Origin: Allantophomopsis cytisporea
Lineage: Eukaryota; Ascomycota; Leotiomycetes; Phacidiales; Phacidiaceae
Direction of reading: 5' to 3'
NCBI GenBank assembly: GCA_024752435.1
Contig: CP103030.1
Coordinates: 186,001-250,000, forward strand
Length of the DNA: 64,000 nucleotides
This document shows, in pieces, positions 22,301 to 32,841 of the stretch (positions within the stretch are counted from its first letter, which is position 1; every line of letters begins with the position of its first letter). The notes beneath the pieces were generated by a model. It was not told the origin of the DNA, did no database searches, and saw only the letters and a list, made by a program, of their open reading frames with translations. The translations under genes were made by a program, and so were the position numbers.

Positions 22301-24813
22301 ATTGGAGGTTGGCCAGAGGTAGAGGCTGCGGGATAGCCTATTGCAGTAATGATGAAAGTCCACGTTCCTGATAATAGCTGGGTTCAAATAGAATTATGGT
22401 CAATCACATACAACGCAATGATATGAATTGTAGATGGCCCATTCTGGTCCACGCTCCGTCGGTCTTAACATGAGCCTTGCAATACACTTTAGCTGGATGT
22501 ATGTATTACTTACGAAGAGTCAACTACCAGGGCATTAATTCGTGTAACTACTTTGGAGAATTTTATCTGGATCATATCCGTACTTTGATAGAGCGCTGCT
22601 TAGTATACATTCCATGAATTGCGTGACTATATATGTGGCTTGTTAAGGTGGTTGGATTCTACCTACATTATGTCGAAAATAAATCCGCAGAAAACATTGG
22701 ACTTTTCCAAGTCTGTGTTCTATTTTGAAACTCGACATATATATAGATACATTCGCGAACACGAGTAATATTTTGTACACCACGTGCATTATTTGTTCCT
22801 ATCAGTATGCATTATGACAACTGTAGTCTCCAATATCCATGTTTCCACGTGATGTCCGCATGTTCATTCTGGGATTGATATCGGAGTACATAATATATAT
22901 GCACCCCACACTCCGGATTCCTAGCCGACGTTACATTTCATGGTCCTGCACGACGTACATCATGCACCGGAGTTCATTCGATAGCCGTCGATGTTTCCAT
23001 CTCATCCTTACCTGCATCTTCCGCGTGATTCGGCATTTGGTTCCTACAGACTACCTCTCTCTGCGTAACGAGAGCTCAAGCTTGCCGATGAAATCGATAT
23101 ATCTCCCGATCCTGTCATCCGCGACGAACTCCTCAGTTGCATCCACGAACCACAACCTCTTCAGGGCTCGGTATTCGGAACTTCTGGCTCATATGAAATG
23201 CAAATTGAGTAAGATTGTTGCTATCGTTCCCCGTGGGGAAGCGTTAGGCACGGCAGACCACGTAATGGACGGTACATATGACATTTTGGGACTTACGCTA
23301 TCCAGGATCCAAGACTCTGCTTACTAGCAGGTAAGAAAAGTTTATTGAGGGTGAACTCGGACTCAGCAAGAGTCCGATATTTACGGACTATATTGAAAGT
23401 CCGAGTTGGTCACTGCAGGTATGATTTCGACCTGACGATCACGGTGAGCTTGGAGTACTTAGCAGCACGTACCTATCGCCAAGAAGTCAAGGTGCTACGC
23501 CGCATTTTCACCTGGAGTATCTCAGTTTTACTCTCCTTTTCTGTGAGATTCTTCGATCCATTGTCGTTGATGTCAAGGGGCCGTCAAATAGTATTGCACA
23601 ACGACGGTTGAAATTCCGCTGTTGAGATAGTCAATTGAGCTTGGCGGCATGCGTACAGCATAGCGCTCCGTGGCTATTCGCTGGTGTTGCGCCCCATCCG
23701 TCAATTGCTTCTGGTGCTCCCCGCATTTTTACAGGCAGGCATTGGTGCCGGCTCTTAGCAGCTCGTGCATCTCTTTCCACAACCATCTTCATCCTTAAAC
23801 ATTACGGCATATCTTCCTGGGGCACAAACCTGGTTTTCATATTGCTGGTCTGAATAAGTATCCATACCATTTCATACTACTTAGTCCCGGCGACTTGGCG
23901 GCAGAAATTCTAATAGATCTTCGCATTTCAGGTCGAGCTAAATTTCTGTGCATTATGATTGAGACGGAATGCGCTGGGTCAAGATTAATAAGATGTATGC
24001 GCTCAATGATCTTCTTCTGTCGACAGGCAACGCATTCTCTTTACCCAGTCACTTGAATGAGGTCTCTGTCATTCATAGAACTCGTCTTATAACGTCATTC
24101 TATCAAGTCTAACGCCCATTTCTGCTTTGAGATTTCCTTTGTCTTTGAAACACATCCAGCTCTCTTGGTATGCGAAACTTTATTCAGTCCTGGTATGGTT
24201 CCCGCGCTTAGCCAAGACGGCCAAATCAACGTCGACCATCCCAAGGCCGCTCTTCTAGACTAGCTGGTAAGGTATATCCTTGAGCTTAAACATCAAAGTC
24301 CTGAATTCTCCATATCCCCTGCGTGGTTATCTCCAATGATGCATATTCTCCGCAAAGAAACTTGTGGAGCTGAATCCCTAAGGAAGGCTACACGTGACGG
24401 AGTGAGAGCTAGTTTGCCCAACCAGAGTATGCAGACGTCTATGCTGTAATATCCCCGTTCCCTAGTCTCTTATCCCTGTCTTACCTCATTGAGTCGTGAT
24501 AATCTCAATCTCCTCCGTATGTCGCTCTCACCCAGCTTCTGGACCATACCTATCTGACAAGGAGTCTGACCTGTCAGCTTCAGCTTAGTGGGCTAAAAGC
24601 ATGGCAATGGGGCTTCAAAAAATGTCCAAACACCTTTAGCCTTTTATACAACATCCATGAGCAGTGGCAGCTCGTTAGTTCGTCAAGAAAGTTAATGATA
24701 ATCAAGATAACTAAATTCCTGGATTTGCGGGTTGAACCTTGAGTATATATTATTCTCTTCTTCCCGTCTGTCATCCTTTTGATCGGCAGGTCAGCTTCAA
24801 TTCTTAATTCAAT
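22301..24813. other. 2.5-kb region without a recognisable gene
   Basis: Frames at 22839-23327 and 23345-23611 (plus) show no known domain. The frame at 22839 is 162 codons but has no supportive motif. A nested inverted repeat lies at 23354-23407. The right end is the promoter of the GH5 gene. Confidence 0.4.
23354..23407. repeat. Nested inverted repeat of AGTCCG/CGGACT units
   Basis: The outer arms AACTCGGACT (23354-23363) and AGTCCGAGTT (23398-23407) are perfect reverse complements. Between them a second inverted pair, AGTCCG and CGGACT, lies around a 7-nt spacer. The whole could fold as a cruciform or hairpin or present four copies of a 6-bp site. Confidence 0.6.
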
Positions 24814-26161
24814 ATGCATTTTTCACACTCTGCCGCTGCCGCTCTCTTATTAGCTTCACCAGCATTGGCTGCTCCGTCTGCTGAGACAGTTGAGGCTCAA
24901 CGGCACACTCGCTACCCCACGGTAAGTCTCCTTATTTGATGGAGCAAAGCACAATTTTGACAGTTAATAGTTGTCAGTCCGCAATGAGAGTCAGACGTGG
25001 TTGAACTGGACCACATACAAGGGTAATGGTGTTAACCTCGGAGGATGGATGATTCAAGAAAAGTACGTCAGATATATATGCTAAAGAAGGAAAAAATTAC
25101 TAACTTCTATCAGGGCGGTTGATCTTGAGTGGTGGGAGACTTATAGCACTGCAGATGATGAGTGGAACTTCTGCTTGGAACTTGGAGATGAATGTGGTCC
25201 AATCTTGGAGGAACGATATGCTACCTTCATCACCACAGCAGACATCGACAAGCTTGCTACTGTTGGCATTGACACGCTGCGCATCCCAACTACATATGCC
25301 GCATGGATTGAATATCCCGGGAGCGCCTTGTATCATGGAAATCAGCAAGAATACCTCAGAAACATTACAAACTATGCCATTGAGAAGTACAATATGCATA
25401 TCATCCTCGGCATGCACGATTTACCGGGTGGCATCAACTACCTTGACATCGGTGAAGCAGCCGGTCATATAGCATGGTTCAACAGCACAGAAAATCTCGA
25501 ATACTCCTGGCAAGCAATCGACGGCATTCTCGCTTTCATGATCTCCTCCAACCATCTGAACTCCTTCACCATCTCAGCGCTCAATGAGCCCTGCGACAAT
25601 GTAACAGGCATATTCTCGACCACCGGTCTCACCGACAGTGGTATGGCCTGGATCAACAAGTATGTCTATGGCATCCTCGACCGTGTCGCTGAGGTCGATT
25701 CCCGTATCCCAGTCATGCTGCAGGATGGCTACCGCGGTGCTGAGGATTGGTTCCCGCACTACGAGGAGGGAACGAACATCGTCTTCGATACCCACATCTA
25801 CTTCTTCGAGGTGCCTGGCGCGAACGTCACTACCGTCTTGCCACAGGTGTGTGAGCGTGCGAAGACGGCCGTGGGATCTCAGAAATTCCCTGTCTGGATT
25901 GGAGAGTGGAGTTTGCAGACTACGCTGAACAATACGTTCGCTGATCGTGAGATCCTTTTCAATACGCAGCGTTATGCTTGGTCTATGTATGCGGCTGGTA
26001 GCTCGTTCTGGTCGGCGAGAAATCCTGGCAATGGAACGATTGTTGGCGAGGGTGATCGCAGTGATTATTGGGATTTTACGAAACTGATGGATGCGGGGGT
26101 TATCACTAATTCTACAGGCGAGGTGTACTGTGTGGATGGAGAATATGTTGGTTCGTTGTGA
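24814..26161 (+). CDS. Secreted glycoside hydrolase family 5 exo-beta-1,3-glucanase-like (415 aa)
   Basis: Three exons (24814-24921, 24971-25062, 25114-26161) are joined across 49-nt and 51-nt introns. Residues 1-20 are a signal peptide (MHFSHSAAAALLLASPALAA), so it should be secreted or cell-wall associated. GH5 landmarks are GNGVNLGGWMIQE near the N-terminus, VGIDTLRIPTTYAAW, HDLPGG, the acid/base Glu in SALNEP (about residue 225) and the nucleophile Glu in WIGEWSL (about residue 331). Family members of this kind (exo-1,3-glucanases) trim beta-1,3-glucan for wall remodelling or nutrition. Several N-glycosylation sequons are present (NST, NVT, NNT). The exon 2 acceptor at 24970 was chosen because only it keeps frame. 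It looks intact. Confidence 0.9.
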
Positions 26162-27724
26162 GCGATTTGATATGTATATATTTAATTGAATGACGATTGA
26201 TGATCTCGATTTTGTTGTATTGGTGGAACGTGTTGTATGCAAGCGAGGAGACCTGGTCAATTGGACAACGGTATTAATAATAATGGCGTATTTGAAGCAT
26301 ATTCATCATACAGAGCATACAGAGGGAGTTGATAATTAGTCTTTGATGACGATGATCTCGTTCGTCGATCTGGGTTGTCGATATGGGGTCGTCGGCTTTC
26401 TCCAAGACGAATCGATGGATGCTGCCAACATGACACAGCATGCGTTCATAACATATTATACTGTGCTAAGGTTTGAAGTTCACATCGAAATCGGCATGCA
26501 AGATCCACTCCTTCGAGCATATCCGCCATTCTCTAAAGTTGCATCGTCGATAGGAAGTCATTGTCATCATCACTACACGCCATCATCCCCTTCTCAATTC
26601 CTATTGTCGGATAGAGACGTTTACTACTCGCGAGGCCGGGGCGACACATCGTTCGAGAGAAGTTTGCTTTGAGTTTGGTTTGTGGAATAGGAAGAATGTA
26701 AGTCGCTTTACACGTACTCGGTTTGCTTACAAGTTGCACCGCACTTTCATATATTGGTTCAAGGTTAGAGACAGAAGACCAGGGCTGCGGGTTCGTGCAG
26801 CTTTTATGCAGCAGACTACCAATATATAACTTGGCAAATCCGAGTTGCTGATTGAAGCGTGGAAATCTCCCATTGAATAAGGTAGAAACGCAAATAGATT
26901 GGGGACTGAGGTTGCTGTAACACCGCCAAGCAGTGAATGAACTCGCGAATTTGGTGGTCATTACCTTGGTGACACTGAGTTTTGTGAACCATGAACTGTG
27001 TACGACGACAACATCGCGACGTCCAACTTCTATTCAAGCAATCGCAAGATGGACACGAAGCTTCGCACAATCAACCAGAGCTTTTTGCCGATAGCGAGCG
27101 TACATAATTAGTACCCCGATCCTTGAGGAAAGGTCAATTTAAGACCGCAATGTTGCACAGCGACATTTCACACTCTTTTCGATGACGACGACGACATTAG
27201 AAGCTCTTTCGAGCTTGAAAATGCTCCTCTGACAAAGCTGCAACATTTACAAGTCGTATCTTGGTCGTCGTATTCACCTTCTCCATGCGTCCGCGATCGG
27301 AGAATTGCGTAACAAAAGTGTTGAGGGTATCGTGTGTATTCCTGCCATTAGGGAATTAGCACTGTCCATGAAGCCTTTGACGAAGAACATCACGGCTGTA
27401 ACTGCACTTAGGGGAAATGAAGACACAATCCACCGAATCCGATTACCTAAGGGCTGCAAAGCCTTTACAAGCCGAGAAAAGGAAAGCCCCCATAAAATGG
27501 CACTTTCTCAGATGCATCTTCGTCTTCTTTTTCACCCAAAACCATCTTCTGTTTTGTCTATTTGTCCGTTTGGAAAGGTACATAGTTCGTCCGTATACAT
27601 TTTTTGTTCGTTGCGATAGGAACAACATACACTAGCGACCCGCCTACACTCGACCTCGACTTCACCAGCAACACCCCTCTAGGACGACTTCCACTGCAAA
27701 ATCATCACTCTCCTCCTATTCAAA
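26162..27724. other. 1.6-kb intergenic, promoter of arginase at the right end
   Basis: Frames at 26343-26672 and 27305-27635 (plus) and 26533-27070 (minus) carry no recognisable domain. The last 120 nt are C/A-rich with short pyrimidine tracts typical of a fungal 5' leader. Confidence 0.45.
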
Positions 27725-28848
27725 ATGACTACCACTTCAATGATCAAGCCAAAGTTCCTCTCCAAGCCCGACCAGTTGGGCGTGGTAGCCGTTGGTTTCT
27801 CAGGCGGACAGGTAAGCTTATCAATTCTCACACTCTCAATCAGCGTTCCTGATGGATACCCCTCCATCCCCGCCAAAACCTCGCTGACACAACACAACAT
27901 AGTGCAAACCCGGTGTCGACGCTGCACCATCCGCCCTTATCTCCAGCGGATTGTTGACTCAACTCCACGAGGAGCTGGGCTATAACCTCCGCCACGATGA
28001 CACCGTCCACTCGTACAAGGAGCTCATGCCGGCGCAGGACCCAGATTACCGCAACATGAAGCGTCCGTTGGCTGTCTCTGCTGTGACACAGAAGATCGCC
28101 AGCCAGGTATACGAGCATGCCAAGGAGGGCAGATGTGTGTTGACCCTTGGCGGTGACCATTCTATTGCTATTGGTACTATTGCTGGTACTGCTAAGGCTA
28201 TTAAGGAGAGACTTGGACGTGAGATGGCTGTTATTTGGGTGGATGCCCATGCGGACATTAACACACCTGAGACTTCGGACTCCGGTAACATCCATGGTAT
28301 GCCGGTCGCTTTCCTCACTGGTCTTGCTAAGGAGAAGAGGGAGGACGTGTTTGGATGGATTAAGGAGGAGAACACTATCAGTGTGAAGAAGTTGGTCTAC
28401 ATCGGCCTTCGCGATGTCGATCGTGGGGAGAAGGTTATCCTCAGGGAGAACGGTATCAAGGCGTTCAGCATGCACGACATTGACCGGTAAGTCGCCCACT
28501 ATCTAACAATAACTCTTCGCTGACAAGCATAGTCATGGTATCGGTAGAGTGATGGAGATGGCCCTTGGCCACATCGGCAACGACACGCCTATCCACCTTT
28601 CCTTTGATGTTGACGCCCTTGATCCTACCTATGCGCCATCAACCGGTACACCTGTTCGAGGAGGTCTTACGCTCCGTGAGGGTGATTACATCGCTGAGTG
28701 CGTGCACGAGACTGGTAGCCTTATTGCCATGGACTTGGTCGAGGTCAACCCTACTCTCGAGCCAGGCGTGAACGATATTGGTGCCCATGAGACTGTCAGA
28801 GCTGGCTGCTCGTTGGTGAGATGTGCATTGGGCGAGTCACTTCTTTAA
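27725..28848 (+). CDS. CAR1: Arginase (328 aa)
   Basis: Arginase hydrolyses L-arginine to ornithine and urea in nitrogen catabolism. Three exons (27725-27811, 27903-28486, 28533-28848) are joined across 91-nt (CTGAC branch) and 46-nt introns. The binuclear manganese motifs are all present: GGDHS at about residues 112-116, DAHAD at 143-147 and SFDVDALDP at 247-255. FLTG follows the second motif, and the C-terminus has MDLVEVNP and an HETVRAG segment. The length matches eukaryotic arginases and there is no mitochondrial presequence, so it is probably cytosolic. Each splice junction restores frame (987 nt). Intact. Confidence 0.95.
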
Positions 28849-29755
28849 GTACCGGGCAGGACTTGGTATGGGCAGGGTAGATGGAAGGAAAAGTTCTAGA
28901 TATATTAGCGATCGTCATTTTTATATTTTATTCCAGTACATATATATCATTCGTGATTGACGAGCAACTGCTCAAGTATCTGTGACCCAATGCGCAGTAC
29001 GACCACGACTCAAATATAACAAGCGCAATTGTTTATGGCGGTTAATTTCTACCTATTCTTACGTATACATACAATTACTTCAATTACTCCATCCATACGG
29101 AGTACCTGATAATGCGGTATAGATACCTGACAAACTTGGGTTGGGTATCGCTGACATCCTCTACAGCCAAACAATCCCCTGTCTCCAGCCTCGTCATTTA
29201 CCAGCCATCGTACATATGCATGTGACACCACAACCACACCAGCATGGCTCTCACGCCTCGAGTCAACGATACGACATCTTTTGTTCATTGTACACACCTT
29301 ACAAAAATTCCCTCGTCGCATTCCTTCTCGGTGCCGAATTCCTGAGACGATAGTTGTCGAGCATACTGGAAGACCGCATTTATCCGCTGTCACCACTCAC
29401 AGCGACTTGGGAAGGGGGACGCCAATTATCAAAGTCCGCGTTGCAGGCGAGATACGAGGAGGCAGTTGCTTGCCCGACACGTTGGAGAAGAGTTGGGCTG
29501 CGATTCCGCCAGTTGCGATTGGATATCTGCGAGAGGATAAATAATATATTATCATCATCGCATAATACCCGCGTTACCTGCGATACCTACATCACCTACA
29601 TTACCTCACCTACAGTATCCTCCAACTTTATTCCCATCTCACGGAATTCCCCTCCTGAACACCTACATCTACCTATCTATCTCTCAAGAGGTCTTCACAG
29701 ACGGATTTCGATTATACAACGTCATCGACCGCACGTTCTTCCTCACGCCTGCAAG
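28849..29755. other. Intergenic, promoter and 5' leader of the MARVEL-like gene
   Basis: The only frames (29049-29396 minus, 29141-29544 plus) lack recognisable content. The stretch 29560-29755 is rich in CTAC/ACCT runs and pyrimidine tracts, consistent with a leader. Confidence 0.5.
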
Positions 29756-30455
29756 ATGGCGCGAAGCGTCTCCGACCTCAGCGAGGTCATCGTCCAGCGC
29801 GTGCGCACGAAATACCACTGGCCAGCCGTGCAGCTGAACTTCTGGCTGCTGATGATGTTCGTGGCAGCGGCGACGGTGCTGGGCGTGTTCGCGCGGCTGA
29901 TTTCCATCCAAGGACAATACGGCCTTGCTGTGCCATGGTACGTGATCACATCGCTCACCTCCATCAATCTCCATGCCCCGCTTCGCTTGCGTGCCCATCA
30001 CCGCCCCCGGTCGGGGCAAAGTAGAACTTGGGGAAGTGGAACTTGAGGACATCCAGTGCAGGCAAAGCAGCTAATGTGTACGCAGGTATTTCTCATATCA
30101 CATCGCGAGCGCAACCCTCACCCTCGTCTTCCTCATCGCCCTGCTCTATCTCATCTCGCAGCGGCGTCTCCTGCCCGGCATCGTCATCATCGGCGCGTTC
30201 ATCCTCTTCGTGCTCTGGTTGACGGGGTTGATCACCACCGGCATCGTGTTCTTCGGGCCTGTGGGCAATATCAACCATCTGTGCGATATCGTGGATCATA
30301 ATGAGATCCATGGCGTGCAGACCAATACCGCTGCGTGGCTGGAGGAGAACTCGGAATGCGCGAGTTGGAAGGCGGCGTTTAGTTTCGAGGTCGTGGGCGT
30401 GGTTTTCTTGCTTTGGATTGGGTTTATGGCGTTGGGGGTTTATCAGATGAAATGA
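29756..30455 (+). CDS. MARVEL-like four-helix membrane protein (183 aa)
   Basis: Two exons (29756-29937, 30086-30455) are joined across a 148-nt intron with GTACGT and a CTAAT branch. The protein has four hydrophobic helices at about residues 26-46, 62-84, 91-115 and 159-179, short cytosolic ends, and an extracytosolic loop between TM3 and TM4 with two Cys (NHLCDIV and ENSECASW) that could form a disulphide. Size and topology fit fungal MARVEL-domain proteins of the plasma membrane, often linked to membrane domains or endosomal traffic. Precise function unknown. The ATG at 29756 is the only one that gives a short N-terminus before TM1. Intact. Confidence 0.75.
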
Positions 30456-30790
30456 TAGGGGAGGGTGGGTGGTCTTGCTGTGTTTGTATTCGGTGCATGG
30501 TGCGTGGTGTTAGAGGCGTTTTGAGCAGATGGTTGTTTGTATATTGCGGTCGCGTATATATCCACTTCAGTCGGACGACGTGTATACTATCGCACTATTA
30601 TCGTTTTTATTGTCATATACACATGGATCCATGCGGCCTAACATCGATCGATTAAACATATTGCATCACAATAACGTGGGCACACCAATTGAGAAGTATT
30701 ATAATTCATTACTATCTTCCCCTGTCAGGAAGGCCCATAGTTTAAGTCGTTATTCCACCCATTGATTCCAAACTCGTAAGTCGTAAGCTC
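30456..30790. other. Convergent 3' gap
   Basis: Holds the 3' untranslated regions of the MARVEL-like gene (plus) and the small stress-type gene (minus). No other feature seen. Confidence 0.5.
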
Positions 30791-31202
30791 TTAGTTGGAG
30801 ACCTTGTCCGACACCTTCTTTCTGTATGAGAAGCTCGGTTAGCTGAAGAACTTCTGAGGCCGAGGTAGTTTCTTAAAACACAACACTTGGCATTATGCTT
30901 TGGCTTGTGGACCGGATACAATGCGCAGGTGCAGGATAAGCAAGGGGATGAGTGTGAATTGGATTGGGAAGACCGTACCCAGTAGCCTTCTCGAAGAGGT
31001 TGCGAGCTCCATCGGTGATCTTCTCGTTGGTATCACGACCCATGCTGTGTCCGGTCTTCTTCTCGACGAAGTCGAGTCCTTGATTATGTTAGTGGGTGAG
31101 AGATCCGTTAGGACGACGTAGATGCATACCCTTATCACCGTAGTCCTCGTTGGTGTTGTTGGTGGACTGCTGAGCACCGGTGTTCTGCGTTGTGTTGTTC
31201 AT
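30791..31202 (-). CDS. Small hydrophilic stress-type protein (67 aa)
   Basis: Three exons (31202-31130, 31078-30979, 30821-30791) give a 67-residue protein. It has an Asn/Thr/Gln-rich start, a central EDYGDKGLDFVEKKTGHSMG, then RDTNEKITDGARNLFEKATG, and ends KKVSDKVSN. This is the pattern of a widespread small fungal family of about 60-100 residues, usually abundant and stress- or starvation-induced. The biochemical role is not established. The last exon is only 31 nt and follows a 157-nt intron. It is supported by the exact match of its product to the expected family ending (ATGKKV...SN). If that intron is kept, the frame stays open for about 34 further codons with an unrelated tail. Confidence 0.8.
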
Positions 31203-31259
31203 ATTGAAGGGATTGAGTGATTGATGGTCGTCTGAGGTTTGCGGTATGAGATTTGAAGT

Positions 31260-31290
31260 TGATTGACTGATTGATTGATTGATTGATGGA
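31260..31290. repeat. GATT tetranucleotide microsatellite
   Basis: About seven near-perfect GATT units in the presumed leader upstream of the small stress-type gene. Confidence 0.8.
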
Positions 31291-31616
31291 TGAAGTGATT
31301 GAATACGGAAGAAGAAGAGGGAGAGCTTCTGACTTATATTTGTAGTCGTGCTAATAATCTCTTGGCTCTACTTACTTGAGGATTACCCTTACTTGCCGGA
31401 GTCCTGCTTGACCATCATTTCCCGGCGAGTCCAACCTTTTCCGGGCTCCTTTGGTGGCAGAGCGCATACCCCGCGATACCTCATACGATGCAGCTTGGGA
31501 GCTTGTTTGAGCTTGTGGGATCTTGGCTCCTAGTGGCCTGGACCCCTCCCTACGTCATCGGCGCTGGCGATAAGTCGAGCGATAGGCGAGTCAAGATCGA
31601 GGGAATATCTCATTCC

Positions 31617-31646
31617 TCTACTACTACGACTACGACTACGACTACG
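31617..31646. repeat. CTA/ACGACT short tandem repeat
   Basis: CTACTACTA is followed by repeated CGACTA units and ends at CGTATA. Confidence 0.75.
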
Positions 31647-32841
31647 TATATCCATCTACATCCACCTTTATATCTGCAAATAAAAAGCAAGAGATTCGGC
31701 GAGTATGGAGACGTACATGTCCATAATATGCTTGCATTCCATGCAAATGAGATGAATATTCTTCCTTTATCGTTCATGTCCAGGGTGACAGCAGATGTAC
31801 CCAGCAAGTGGTTCTTGGCCATGATGACGTCCGTGTCATCTCATGCTCTTATGCGTTGCTTGTTTTTGATCACTCCTTTGGTGGGGAGCTTGCTGTTTGA
31901 TTGGTCCAAGATGCTGAAGATGTTGCATCGATTCAATGTTCACAGCCAATGATGAAATCATAAGGTCAAGTCGCGTAGTCAAGAGCAATTCATGCATGTG
32001 ACCTGCCTGACGACGGAGAGAAGAGAGATGTGATCTATTCATGTACTTCATCCCTGAGGACGATCTTCATCATCCATACTGACTCTCCCTCTCACCAAAA
32101 ACATTTCAAAAATAGACAAAACACGCAGATCCCTCGGAACTTTCTGTTGCCGTCTTTCTGGCTTCGATACAGTTGAGCTTCGCCGCGATCTGGATTCGAT
32201 GCACTTCACACCTTCTCCGGATCGGGCCTGATTTTCAGCTACTCCACTCATTTTCCCACAGCAAAGCAAGACAATAGAGACTTCAGCCACAGAACAGCAC
32301 CACGTCACATGATCAGTATCGGAAAATCATATCGCCGATCAATGCCTGAAAACAATATGTTGTGCCTGACCTCATGCAAGTCGTTCCCCGACAAGCACAT
32401 CCCTGCGGTATCAGTGTCAGGCATGCCTAGCTGGTGTAGTGACAACAACACAAAACATGGCTGTCACTGTCGAGTGAGAATAACAATAGAAACGGCCGCC
32501 AGTGACCTGTGAAGCTAACAAAACAATATCATCAACAACATCACCACCCGCCCAAACCATTGATCGATCACGATTAATACGCTCCCATCCCATGCGACAC
32601 ACCTTCCCGCTCTGAGAATGCTATACAATTCCATAATTCACCCGCAAGCTCCATAGAAAATCCAAAAGTTGTGTGTTCAAAGAGTCGCTCGTTACACCTT
32701 CACTTTTGAAAAATACATCCACGTTCTTTCTCAACTTACCGAACGCACCTGATGTCCAACACGTCCGAATAATCCACAACCGTAGCCTGTGAATGCGATA
32801 TTGAACGAAGATACGGCGTGCGCGACGCGTGAGCCAACACC

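Larger units (their letters stand above)
31203..32841. other. 1.6-kb divergent promoter region
   Basis: Lies between the 5' ends of the small stress-type gene (minus) and the Mto1/ApsB gene (plus). Contains a GATT tetranucleotide run near 31260-31290 and an ACGACT hexamer run near 31617-31646. Frames inside (e.g. 31488-31952) are repeat-derived or chance. Confidence 0.5.

Noticed and set aside
22839..23327. 162-codon plus-strand ORF
   Set aside because: No domain, signal or family pattern recognised; not enough to call a gene.
25574..26260. 228-codon minus-strand ORF
   Set aside because: Antisense to the GH5 exon. Composition is that of a reversed coding frame and no domain is recognisable.
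27840..28499. 219-codon minus-strand ORF
   Set aside because: Antisense shadow of the arginase exons.
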